Shown: in pieces, positions 1 through 6,349 of the stretch
Numbering within the stretch: position 1 is the first letter of the stretch
Layout: each line of letters starts with the position of its first letter
Origin: JAYENK01 sp034722035
GTDB lineage: Bacteria > Patescibacteriota > Patescibacteriia > Patescibacteriales > UBA12075
Reading direction: 5' to 3'
Assembly (NCBI GenBank): GCA_034722035.1
Contig: JAYENK010000043.1
Coordinates: 1-29,740 of the forward strand
DNA length: 29,740 bases
The notes under the pieces: generated by a model
Told to the model about the DNA's origin: nothing
Database searches by the model: none
Seen by the model: the letters and a program-made list of their open reading frames with translations, nothing else
Made by a program: the position numbers and the translations under genes

Positions 1-158
1 TAGGAAAAATATTTTTACAAGTGGAAAATAACGGCGAGGCGTGGTATATTAATCCAAAAGACGGCAAGAGATACTTACTTGGTCGTCCAGTAGATGCTTT
101 TAATGTAATGAGAAATTTAGGTTTGGGAATATCTAATGAGGATTTTGGGAAATTATAG
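1..158 (+). CDS. C-terminal end of a surface-type protein (partial)
   Basis: Only the last 52 codons are in the window, with the stop TAG at 156-158; the frame is open from base 3 and the start lies upstream. The visible tail reads ...EAWYINPKDGKRYLLGRP and then an Asp-Ala-Phe, Met-Arg, Leu-Gly-Leu-Gly-Ile-Ser pattern. I recognise this WY-x-NP-x-DGKRY tail from many Patescibacterial secreted or surface proteins, where it occurs as a short C-terminal or repeated module of unknown function; that family statement is from memory. The stop is 19 bases before the hydrogenase start, so the two could be co-transcribed. The function of the whole protein cannot be told from this fragment. Confidence 0.7.
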   Translation, partial: GKIFLQVENNGEAWYINPKDGKRYLLGRPVDAFNVMRNLGLGISNEDFGKL

Positions 159-177
159 AAATAAATAAAAATAAAAT

Positions 178-1914
178 ATGAAAAAAATCATTAAGATAAA
201 AATTGACGATAAAGAGGTTGTTTGTCCGGCTGATATTTCTATTATGGAAGCAGCCAGAAAAGCAGGGATAGACATTCCCGGGCTTTGTTGGCATCCGGAT
301 TTTGAGGCAAAAGCGAATTGTCGGATTTGCGTGGTTGAGATTAAAGGTAGGAATAAATTACAAACTTCCTGTTCCACTAAAGTTGAAGCAGGTATGGAAA
401 TCAGGACTGACACCGCGCGGGTCAAGTCTGCGCGGGACACTAATATTGAGCTTATTTTTGCCGAACATATTGAAAAGTGCGCTGATTGTGTTTGGCGCTT
501 TGAATGCAAGCTACTCGATTTTGCCGATAAATATAAAATTTTAATTACTTCTTTTAAGGATCGTAAAAGCCGGCGTAAGACTTACAAATTTGCAAATGCG
601 GTTGAGATTGACGGTAGCCAGTGCATCGATTGTCGTAATTGCATTGATGCTTGCGGGGTGTTGCAAAATATCAATTATTTAGAATTAAAAGGCAAGGGCA
701 GACAGCAGGAGGTGGTACCGACCAAGAAGAAGGATCATCATTGCATACTTTGCGGGCAATGCACGGTTCATTGTCCGGTGTCAGCGGCGCAAGAGCAGAC
801 ACAATGGGAGGTAGTTGAGCCTTTATTAAAAAATAAAAAAGCTGACAAGAAAAGCAAAAAGATTTTGGTAGCGCAATTTGCCCCCTCGATTCGGGTTTCG
901 ATTGGTGAGGATTTTGGTTTGCCCCATGGCAAGCTTGTTACCGGCAATATTGTTGGCGCGCTTAAGGAGCTTGGTTTTGACTATGTTTTTGATGTTAATT
1001 TTGGAGCGGACATCACTACCATGGTTGAGGCAAAAGAATTGATGGAGCGAATAGAGCATCATAAAACCATGCCAATGATGACGTCTTGTTGTCCGGCCTG
1101 GGTAAATTATATTGAGCTTTATCATCCGGATTTAATTCCACACTTAACAACAGTGCGTTCACCTCATATTCATAGCGGTGGCGCGATTAAAACATATTGG
1201 GCCAAAAAATATAAAATAAATCCGCGTGATATTGTTACAGTGTCAATTATGCCTTGTACAGCCAAAAAATATGAGGCTATTAGAGCCGAAATGAAGATAG
1301 ATGGTAATTTTCCGGTTGATTATGTTTTGACGACGCGTGAGTTTAGTTTTTTAATGAAAAAAAATAATATTGATCTGGCTAAAGTTAAAACGCAAAAAGC
1401 GGACAATCCTTTGGGAGAATATTCGGGCGCGGCCGCAATTTATGGCGCGAGCGGGGGAGTGATGGAGTCGGCTCTGCGGACAGCGCATCATCTTGGTTGT
1501 GGCGGCAAAAAGACTGGTCTTTGCCATAGTCGGATCGATTTTAAAGCTGTACGCGGAATGGATAATGTAAAATCCGCGCTTGTACAGGTTGCCGGTACAA
1601 GGTTAAGCGTTGCTGTTGTCAATGGCATTGGTAATATTGAAGAAGTGATTAAGAATTTGGATGAATATGATTATATCGAAGTAATGGCTTGTCCGGGCGG
1701 ATGTATCGGTGGGGGCGGACAGCCAATTCCAACTACGCCTGAGATTAGAAAGAAACGCATCGCCGCTTTGTATAAGCACGATAAAAGCTTAAAGATACGC
1801 AAGGCACACGACAATAAAGGTGTCCGAGCGTTTTTAGAATGGTTGGAAAAGCAGGGACGCAAAGTTGAGCATGAAGTACTACACACAAAGTATAAGAAAA
1901 AAGTTAAATTATAA
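178..1914 (+). CDS. hydA: [FeFe] hydrogenase, group A, monomeric catalytic subunit
   Basis: A 578-aa cytoplasmic iron-only hydrogenase that reversibly reduces protons to H2. In order: an N-terminal 2Fe-2S ferredoxin domain (C37, C48, C51, C65), a His-Cys3 [4Fe-4S] site of the NuoG type (H97, C101, C104, C110), two [4Fe-4S] ferredoxin motifs (C149-C152-C155-C159 and C189-C192-C195-C199), then the H-cluster domain with all three signatures: TSCCPAW (C304 proton relay, C305 ligand), MPCTAKKYE (C360) and EVMACPGGCIGGGGQP (C505, C509). A short small-subunit-like tail follows. Every catalytic residue I can place is present, so the enzyme should be active. No HydB/HydC (NuoF/NuoE-like) genes are adjacent, so the electron partner may be ferredoxin or encoded elsewhere. 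The ATG at 178 has no clear Shine-Dalgarno; the N-terminus matches the ferredoxin fold directly. Confidence 0.95.
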   Translation: MKKIIKIKIDDKEVVCPADISIMEAARKAGIDIPGLCWHPDFEAKANCRICVVEIKGRNKLQTSCSTKVEAGMEIRTDTARVKSARDTNIELIFAEHIEKCADCVWRFECKLLDFADKYKILITSFKDRKSRRKTYKFANAVEIDGSQCIDCRNCIDACGVLQNINYLELKGKGRQQEVVPTKKKDHHCILCGQCTVHCPVSAAQEQTQWEVVEPLLKNKKADKKSKKILVAQFAPSIRVSIGEDFGLPHGKLVTGNIVGALKELGFDYVFDVNFGADITTMVEAKELMERIEHHKTMPMMTSCCPAWVNYIELYHPDLIPHLTTVRSPHIHSGGAIKTYWAKKYKINPRDIVTVSIMPCTAKKYEAIRAEMKIDGNFPVDYVLTTREFSFLMKKNNIDLAKVKTQKADNPLGEYSGAAAIYGASGGVMESALRTAHHLGCGGKKTGLCHSRIDFKAVRGMDNVKSALVQVAGTRLSVAVVNGIGNIEEVIKNLDEYDYIEVMACPGGCIGGGGQPIPTTPEIRKKRIAALYKHDKSLKIRKAHDNKGVRAFLEWLEKQGRKVEHEVLHTKYKKKVKL

Positions 1915-1941
1915 TTTATGTCAAATTCAAAAAAATAAACT

Positions 1942-2475
1942 GTGAATATTATAAAAACTAAAATTAATACAGCAGTTAACACCCGCGCTTTAATTCAATT
2001 TATTGCCCTGGCCGGTACAGCGAGTTTTTTGCCCTTTGTTTTGCATTTACAATGGCTGACCGGACCGATTGTTAACGCAATTCTGATAATCACTTTATTC
2101 TTACTGGGAATTAGAAGTGCTTTATTTCTTTGTGTAATCCCGAGCTTAATGGCGCTTTCCGGCGGTCTTTTACCTGTAATATTAGCGCCGATTCTGCCCT
2201 TTATTATGCTTTCTAATATGCTTTTTGTTTTAACGATTGATTGGTTCTATACTAATATCAAAAATGATCAAAAAGCTTATTGGCTTGGAGTTTTTGCTGC
2301 GGCGAGCTTGAAGTTTGTTTGGTTATTACTTAGTGTGCATTTTATTAAAAATTTACTTATTAAACAGGAATTGGCAATAAAAGTTGCGCAAATATTTTCT
2401 TGGTCGCAATTTGCCACTGCTCTGAGCGGAGCTTTGATTGCTTGGCTTGTTTTAAAGTGGCTAAAAAGAATTTAA
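1942..2475 (+). CDS. six-helix membrane protein, ECF S-component-like, next to the hydrogenase
   Basis: A 177-aa very hydrophobic protein with about six predicted membrane helices, the size and profile of an ECF-transporter substrate-binding (S) component, though I cannot assign a substrate. The start is GTG at 1942: an in-frame TAA lies two codons upstream at 1936-1938 and no ATG is suitably placed. It begins 27 bases after the hydrogenase stop on the same strand, so the two are probably one transcript; the gap holds only a six-codon ATG mini-ORF (1918-1938). Context suggests a role tied to hydrogenase function, such as uptake of a cofactor precursor or a membrane anchor, but this is inference. 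It could equally be an unrelated small transporter. Confidence 0.7.
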   Translation: MNIIKTKINTAVNTRALIQFIALAGTASFLPFVLHLQWLTGPIVNAILIITLFLLGIRSALFLCVIPSLMALSGGLLPVILAPILPFIMLSNMLFVLTIDWFYTNIKNDQKAYWLGVFAAASLKFVWLLLSVHFIKNLLIKQELAIKVAQIFSWSQFATALSGALIAWLVLKWLKRI

Positions 2476-2561
2476 ATGTTACAAAAAAAGAAATAATAGA
2501 ATGGATAAATGGAAAAATTTGGGCTAATTCCAGGAAAGGGGAAGGATCAATTTTTAGTTGA
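2457..2561 (+). pseudogene. histidine kinase ATPase-domain C-terminal remnant
   Basis: A 34-codon open stretch from a GTG at 2457 to TGA at 2559-2561. Its peptide contains VTKKEIIEWINGKIWANS and then RKGEGSIFS. This matches the end of histidine-kinase HATPase_c domains, where the usual pattern is ...I(T/S)KxIIExHGGxIWxES...GxGSTFxFxLP. The upstream kinase (dimerisation domain, N and G1 boxes) is absent and the frame closes just where the final beta strand should continue. The likely real remnant starts near 2473, after the membrane-protein stop. I read it as a deletion scar at the left border of the accessory island. The match is short, so chance is not excluded. Confidence 0.5.
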
Positions 2562-2640
2562 GAAATGGATTTTTAAGCAATAAGTTATTAGTTCTAACTG
2601 GCGTTTGTGCCACACTTAATATTATAGAGTCATAATTATT

Positions 2641-2869
2641 TTAAAATTTATAGCTATATTTTTGCTTAATCCAATTGGAGAATTTAATGAAATTATGAGC
2701 GATTGCAGTCAACCCAAATTCTGTTTCTATCATTGGCTTCCCTCGGCACAGGAAATAGTTGGTTTTTCGGTTAAAATTAAAGTAAAGACAGGGGGAAAAT
2801 TTTAGTTTTGACGCGTATTATTAAAAGGCATCAAGGCAGGAGTTTTTAGACAGCTTACTTTGTTGTACG
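2641..2869 (-). mobile_element. IS remnant copy A: transposase C-terminus plus 5' end
   Basis: Read on the minus strand, 2641 to about 2793 encodes the tail of a DDE transposase, including NYFLCRGKPM and ETEFGLTAIAHNFIKF, ending in TAA at 2641-2643. The pattern fits the C-terminus of IS1182-like transposases (family recalled, not searched). Directly before it, with most of the gene deleted, comes an IS 5' region and the terminal repeat GCTGTCTAAAAACT (minus strand, 2841-2854). The 98 bases 2772-2869 are about 90% identical to 3749-3846, so the KilA-N gene lies between two direct repeats. The 3' terminal repeat is not visible here. GTTGTAC at 2862-2868 is the attC-like boundary box on the plus strand. 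Confidence 0.6.
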
Positions 2870-2885
2870 ATGTCAATTTTTTATC

Positions 2886-3707
2886 TCATTTTAATTTTTT
2901 TACTTTTGGATTATTAAGCAAGGACCGCATTTGGATAATAGCAATTTCATTTAATCGCAGCAATCGTTTGTTTGCTGAAATTCCTTGCCTGATAAATTCG
3001 GCGTTAAGCGTTTCCAAATTAGCCAAACAAACGAGCTGAGAAACATCCGCATAGTCCCTGATGTTCCCGTCTTTATTAGGATTTTTACTTCGCCATTTTT
3101 TGGATGTTGTGCCGAATAATGCCATGTTAAGCAAATCCGCTTCGTTGGCGTAGATAATATTTGCCTGCGCTTTAGAAATGCGATTTGGAATCAGATGCGT
3201 CTTGATAGAATCCGTATGAATACGGTAATTTATTCTTGTCAGTGTTCGTTTTATGTCCCAACCCAACGCTAACCGTTCATTTTCTTCTATTTTTAAACGC
3301 TGGAATTCTTTTATTAAATAAAGTTTGAATTCAGCAGATAGCCATGAACCGAATTCAAAAGCAATATCAATATGAGCGTAAGTGCCTCCTCCATATCTTC
3401 CGGCTTTTGAAATCACTCCGATAGCGCCAGTTGCTTTCGCCCATTTTTTTGGTGTAAGTGAAAAACTATTCATTCCAGCCTGTTTTTTAAAGGTCTCGAA
3501 TTCGAGACCTTTAAAATCTGAGTTGTGCATACGTTCCCAAATACCTAAAAATTCCACCGTATTGCGGTTTCTCATCCACTGATATATCAAAACATCATCG
3601 CCGAATTTTTTAGCCATGTCTGTAAGCGAGATGTAGTCGTTATTATCAGGGCGCAATAACAAAGATATTTTTGTTCCCTGAACTATAATTTGCTTTGTTG
3701 ATTTCAT
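2886..3707 (-). CDS. KilA-N domain protein
   Basis: A 273-aa protein with an N-terminal KilA-N DNA-binding domain (about residues 10-125). Visible signatures are DYISLTDMAK near residue 25, the Trp-rich TVEFLGIWERMHN stretch, and GRYGGGTYAHIDIAFEFGSW near residue 105. The C-terminal half is basic and helical without a domain I recognise. KilA-N proteins are common in phages and mobile islands and are thought to bind DNA; the role here is unknown. The start ATG (3705-3707) lies about 20 bases from an extended -10 promoter at 3730-3738. The gene is flanked by direct repeats of an IS remnant, which fits a recently gained or movable unit. Confidence 0.85.
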   Translation of the reverse strand: MKSTKQIIVQGTKISLLLRPDNNDYISLTDMAKKFGDDVLIYQWMRNRNTVEFLGIWERMHNSDFKGLEFETFKKQAGMNSFSLTPKKWAKATGAIGVISKAGRYGGGTYAHIDIAFEFGSWLSAEFKLYLIKEFQRLKIEENERLALGWDIKRTLTRINYRIHTDSIKTHLIPNRISKAQANIIYANEADLLNMALFGTTSKKWRSKNPNKDGNIRDYADVSQLVCLANLETLNAEFIRQGISANKRLLRLNEIAIIQMRSLLNNPKVKKLK

Positions 3708-3729
3708 GGTTTTAGCGTGAGATGCGTTG

Positions 3730-3738
3730 ATTATATCA
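3730..3738 (-). promoter_or_regulatory. extended -10 promoter of the KilA-N gene
   Basis: The minus strand reads TGATATAAT here, an extended -10 (TG-n-TATAAT) about 20 bases before the start codon. No good -35 is visible at 17-18 bases. Upstream sequence is supplied by IS remnant copy B, so part of the promoter may have been provided by the insertion. Confidence 0.6.
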
Positions 3739-3748
3739 TAATTTTACC

Positions 3749-3846
3749 TAAAATTAAAGTAAAGACAGGGGAAAAATTTTAGTTTTGACGCGTATTCTCA
3801 AAAGGCATCAAGGCAGTAGTTTTTAGACAGCTTCCTTTGTTATATG
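3749..3846 (-). mobile_element. IS remnant copy B: 5' end only
   Basis: Nearly identical to 2772-2869. On the minus strand it carries the terminal repeat GCTGTCTAAAAACT (3818-3831), then ATG and a short open stretch MPFENTRQN before a stop, plausibly the start of the lost transposase. No transposase C-terminus and no second terminal repeat are present. It is preceded (gene direction) by ATATAACAA, which resembles the first box of integron attC sites. Confidence 0.55.
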
Positions 3847-3906
3847 ACCCGAACGGAATGAAATGGAGTGAGAGCGCAACGTGGTTTGAGTAAATTTAAA
3901 ACCCCG

Positions 3907-4563
3907 TTATTGTCCGTCCATAAATCCATACATATCAATCAATTTTGCTTTTGTATAAATATTACTTGTTTCTTCAGATGTTAAAAAATCAAAAGTATGT
4001 ATTTCGAAAGAGTCAAAATTATCTTTATTTTTAAGGTAAAATTCTTTAATTTTTAGTAATGATTTTCTATTAACTGAATGAACTTTTAGACTCTTTCTAA
4101 AGTATTGATCAAAAGCAGGAATATTGGCAAAAATTCCTAACATGATTTTTGTTACTAATGTATCGCTTGGATTATTTTCTTTTCCGAGTGCATCAATTAT
4201 TTGCTGTTTGCATTTTAGCAATAGATAAATTTTTTCATCATTATAATTTGGAACATCTATTTCCCATAATTCTGAATCCATTTTTGATATTGTGATTATC
4301 AGATTAGAAAAATTTCTTACACTTTTTTCAAGAAGAAAAGACGAGCCTCTCATCATTCCCCAACTTGCTAAATAAAAACCAATTTGCAAACAACTCGTTT
4401 GAAGGTTTTTTTCATTTGCTAACTCGGAAAGTTTATTCTCTTTGTAAAATGAATAAAAATAATTGTAACAAAAATCAAACGAAGCGTATCTTTCATCAGG
4501 TAGTCTTCCTTTGTTTTTACCATTTCCTTTCAAAAATTGATTGAATGATTTTTTAATATCCAT
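3907..4563 (-). CDS. conserved hypothetical protein, 218 aa
   Basis: A soluble protein with no signal peptide or membrane helix. It has distinctive blocks that look conserved: FYLASWGMMRGSSFLLEKSV (about residues 63-82), DTLVTKIMLGIFANIPAFD (about 134-152) and IYTKAKLIDMYGFMDG at the extreme C-terminus. I have an impression of a widespread uncharacterised family with these same blocks in accessory regions, but I do not know its function and cannot verify it. It is preceded by a GTTAGCT boundary box at 4595-4601 and followed by IS remnant copy B, so it occupies one cassette-like unit. The start ATG at 4561-4563 is the first in frame. Confidence 0.8.
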   Translation of the reverse strand: MDIKKSFNQFLKGNGKNKGRLPDERYASFDFCYNYFYSFYKENKLSELANEKNLQTSCLQIGFYLASWGMMRGSSFLLEKSVRNFSNLIITISKMDSELWEIDVPNYNDEKIYLLLKCKQQIIDALGKENNPSDTLVTKIMLGIFANIPAFDQYFRKSLKVHSVNRKSLLKIKEFYLKNKDNFDSFEIHTFDFLTSEETSNIYTKAKLIDMYGFMDGQ

Positions 4564-4594
4564 AATTAGTAAAATTGATTGTATTTATATAGTT

Positions 4595-4735
4595 GTTAGC
4601 TGACGCATATGTTTTTCTTTGGATTGCGAATGCAACCTACTCTTGAAAAGAATTTAATTTTGTTTTTACTCGTTTTGGGCAAAGGGCAAAGGGCAAAGGA
4701 GGATTAAAGGTGATAAATGCTTTTTGCCCAAAACA
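4595..4735 (+). repeat. two-hairpin repeat element, copy 1
   Basis: Begins with the boundary box GTTAGCT and shares its whole plan with 7041-7173: GTTAGCTGAYGYATATG, a small hairpin (GGATTGC 4621-4627 with GCAACC 4632-4637), a conserved AATTTAATTTTGTTTTT-like linker, and a long hairpin with arms GTTTTGGGCAAA (4672-4683) and TTTGCCCAAAAC (4723-4734). The long-hairpin loop contains GGATTAAAGGTGAT, also conserved in the other copy. A 7-base tandem GGGCAAA is present three times at 4677-4697 in this copy only. The strand is arbitrary, and the element could be RNA-level or DNA-level structure. Confidence 0.55.
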
Positions 4736-4785
4736 CATTATTTCTTTAATTTTAGCTTATTTTTATTAAAATAATAACTTTTCTA

Positions 4786-4814
4786 TTGTAATTTTAATGT
4801 TTTTATGCTAAATT
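4786..4814 (+). promoter_or_regulatory. predicted promoter of an orphan small transcript
   Basis: TTGTAA at 4786-4791, a 17-base spacer and an extended -10 TGcTAAATT at 4806-4814. No plus-strand gene follows; instead there are two hairpins, the second with a T-run. Expected transcription start is near 4821. Confidence 0.4.
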
Positions 4815-4820
4815 AATAAT

Positions 4821-4895
4821 GTCTTTTAGTTTTTCTCTAAAACTAAAAGGGTATTACATCTTAGGACAACTCTCCTTGCGGAGGGTTGTTTTTCG
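4821..4895 (+). ncRNA. candidate ~75-nt small RNA
   Basis: From the predicted start near 4821 the transcript would fold at once into a perfect 11-bp hairpin, CTTTTAGTTTT (4823-4833) with AAAACTAAAAG (4839-4849) and a 5-base loop. A short single-stranded stretch follows, then a 10-bp terminator hairpin. No open reading frame is carried. It lies on the plus strand between minus-strand genes. A leader or attenuator is an alternative, but no plus-strand gene follows. This is inferred from sequence only. Confidence 0.4.
4866..4894 (+). terminator. intrinsic terminator
   Basis: Stem ACAACTCTCC (4866-4875), loop TTGC, stem GGAGGGTTGT (4880-4889) with one G-T pair, then a run of T. It is a clean Rho-independent terminator for the plus strand. 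Confidence 0.7.
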
Positions 4896-4957
4896 TTTAG
4901 ATAATTTTTAGCGATGGAAACATCTGACTTTAGAATTTTTCCTTTCGGAGCATTTTT

Positions 4958-5291
4958 TCAAGTTTTCAATCCCATATAAATTTTCTTAACATCGGCTTCT
5001 TTGTAGATAATTTCGGCAGCTGTTTTTCCATAATTGCCCAATGAAGTTTATTTTGTAATTTTTATCATCCTCGGCAGTTATTAAGAAATCCTTAATAACT
5101 GAATTTTCGCTTATTTCTCCGTCTTTATAGCAATTTTTGAGATGTATGTTTATATTTGACACACTCGTATCAAAAAGTTTTGCCATTAGTTTTTGTGTTA
5201 GTCATACGGTTTCATTTTCTAAGCGAACATCTATTTTAGTTTCGCCGGATTCGGCTTGATAGATGATGAATTGGGAATTATTTTTTATCAT
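4958..5291 (-). pseudogene. RhuM-family protein, broken by nonsense and internal deletion
   Basis: The minus strand from ATG at 5289-5291 encodes a RhuM-like N-terminus: FIIYQAESGETKIDVRLENE, then TV, a TGA stop, and LTQKLMAKLFDTSVSNINI. The TGA sits exactly where RhuM proteins have the Trp of ETVWLTQ. After KNYKINF the frame jumps, and the family's C-terminal pattern (GKTAAEIIYKEAD, MGLKT) appears in another frame, ending at TGA 4958-4960. The central part, usually some hundreds of bases, is missing. RhuM proteins are accessory, often phage- or island-linked, of unclear function. An ATG inside the fragment (5184-5186) opens a 66-codon frame, but this is very unlikely to make a working protein. 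Confidence 0.8.
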
Positions 5292-5328
5292 AATTATTTT
5301 TCAAAAATTTGGGAGAATAAATATAAAA

Positions 5329-5553
5329 TTACTTATACTTTTGAACGCAAATATTTCTACATTCACCATCATTATATTTAATACATGAGTAGGTTGAAAG
5401 TCTACCTCCCGTTTCCTTTTTTTCTTTCTCCACACATGTTTTATTTTCTTCACATGCGTTAATACAGTCTTGGTATTTTTGTTCGTTATTAATACAACCA
5501 GCAATGAAAGGGAGAATTAAAATAATGGTAAATTGTAGTGATTTTTTTATCAT
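5329..5553 (-). CDS. small Cys-rich lipoprotein
   Basis: A 74-aa protein with a type II signal peptide: a short basic start, a hydrophobic stretch and the lipobox FIAGC, so C20 should be lipidated and the rest exposed outside the cytoplasmic membrane. The mature part has six cysteines (C30, C34, C40, C57, C65, C69), including two CxxxC pairs, consistent with three disulfides. I do not recognise the family. The start at 5551-5553 gives a proper signal peptide. The 5' leader runs directly out of the repeat at 5600-5920. It could be a surface-anchored binding or inhibitor-like domain; that is a guess from form only. Confidence 0.75.
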   Translation of the reverse strand: MIKKSLQFTIILILPFIAGCINNEQKYQDCINACEENKTCVEKEKKETGGRLSTYSCIKYNDGECRNICVQKYK

Positions 5554-5599
5554 ACGACATGGTTAATTATAAATAATTTTATTTTTTATATTTATTCTC

Positions 5600-5920
5600 C
5601 AAATACGCTGTCAGGCTGTCTAAGAACTAACTTTAGTGACCTGATTTTTTTGCAAAAAGAGACCCATTGTCTCTAATTAATAAATTATCAAATTGTTCAT
5701 CTATTGTCCTCATTTTTAATCCAAGTGGATAATTTAATGAAGCTATGAGCGATTACAGTCAACCCAAATTCTGTTTTTACCATTGGCTTCTCTCGGCACA
5801 GTAAATAGTTGGCTTTTTGGTTAAAGTTAAAGTAAAAACAGGGGAAAACTTCAGTTTTGATGCGTATTCTCAAAAGGCATCAGGAGTTTTTAGACAGCTT
5901 CTGCTGTTAAGTGATGTAAT
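5600..5920 (-). mobile_element. IS remnant copy C: both terminal repeats, inside an attC-like site
   Basis: The best-preserved copy. Inverted terminal repeats GCTGTCTAAGAACT (5615-5628) and AGTTTTTAGACAGC (5885-5898) differ at one position and enclose 284 bases in total. Inside, on the minus strand, is a transposase C-terminus (NYLLCREKPM, KTEFGLTVIAHSFIKL, WIKNEDNR, stop at 5697-5699); the rest of the transposase is deleted, so it is MITE-like and non-autonomous. Outside, in gene direction, the flanks are ACTTAAC (complement of 5906-5912), a perfect RYYYAAC box, and a CGTATTTGG end that matches sites at 6982-7047 and 8695-8725 (CGTATCTG). The element therefore seems to have inserted in the palindrome. 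Confidence 0.6.
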
Positions 5921-5956
5921 AATACAATTTCCATTTTTAATTTAATTGGAGACTAT

Positions 5957-6253
5957 TTATTTTAAAAACATCAGAACAATATTAGCAATAACTAATAACA
6001 TACTTACTACAACTAATGCCCAGGTTGCATAAACTAAGTTTTTATTTGTTTTTAAAATTTTTAGGTTAAAATCAGTTTGTTCTGTTAATATTTTTTGTTG
6101 TTGTTTGCTGTTTAGTAAGCTATTAATGTAATTTATAAATACACTATTTTCATTAGGGTTTAAACCTTGGTTAGCACCAGAAGAAATTGCAACAGTTAGA
6201 TTTTTTTCACTTGAGTTATGGTTGTATTTTTGTTGAAATTCTAGCAATGACAT
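5957..6253 (-). CDS. hypothetical protein with C-terminal membrane anchor, 98 aa
   Basis: An Asn/Gln/Ser-rich soluble N-terminal two thirds is followed by one membrane helix (about residues 73-97, LVYATWALVVVSMLLVIANI), giving a tail-anchored or single-pass protein. I do not recognise a family. The start ATG is at 6251-6253. An open stretch in the -1 frame of the upstream gene ends at 6258, only four bases before this start, suggesting translational coupling if that extension is real. IS remnant copy C follows its 3' end. Confidence 0.65.
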   Translation of the reverse strand: MSLLEFQQKYNHNSSEKNLTVAISSGANQGLNPNENSVFINYINSLLNSKQQQKILTEQTDFNLKILKTNKNLVYATWALVVVSMLLVIANIVLMFLK

Positions 6254-6257
6254 AAAT

Positions 6258-6349
6258 TTAAAATAAATAGTCTCTAATTAAATCATTTTTATAAAATTGT
6301 GTTATTATTTCATCTAATATATCGGTGTCATCTGAAGTTTTAAATTTTA
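6258..6349 (-). other. -1-frame extension of the upstream membrane protein
   Basis: From 6350 down to TAA at 6258-6260, the -1 frame relative to the 116-aa gene is open for 30 codons and encodes a protein-like acidic tail (KTSDDTDILDEIITQFYKND, then LIRDYLF). It has no start codon of its own. It connects to the gene through the run A-AAA-AAA (6350-6356) directly before the 0-frame TAA, a classic slippery heptamer. Either a programmed -1 shift or a one-base homopolymer indel would fuse it to the gene. Confidence 0.5.

Noticed and set aside
826..1125. 99-codon minus-strand ORF in the hydrogenase gene
   Set aside because: Antisense to the H-cluster domain with all its conserved motifs; chance frame.
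4677..4697. Triple GGGCAAA as a possible CRISPR or VNTR
   Set aside because: Only three 7-base units with no spacers, and absent from the second copy of the element; a small local slippage.
4595..4735. The long hairpin as an ordinary transcription terminator
   Set aside because: Neither strand has a T-run directly after the stem, and the loop is long and conserved between copies.
5202..5204. TGA as a sense codon (alternative genetic code)
   Set aside because: TGA falls at a Trp position in the RhuM frame, but that gene is also deleted and frameshifted, and TGA ends intact genes such as RNase HI, so a pseudogene is the simpler reading.
5301..5504. 67-codon minus-strand ORF overlapping the lipoprotein gene
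   Set aside because: Other frame of the lipoprotein gene; Lys-rich with no signal peptide, whereas the lipoprotein frame has a perfect lipobox.
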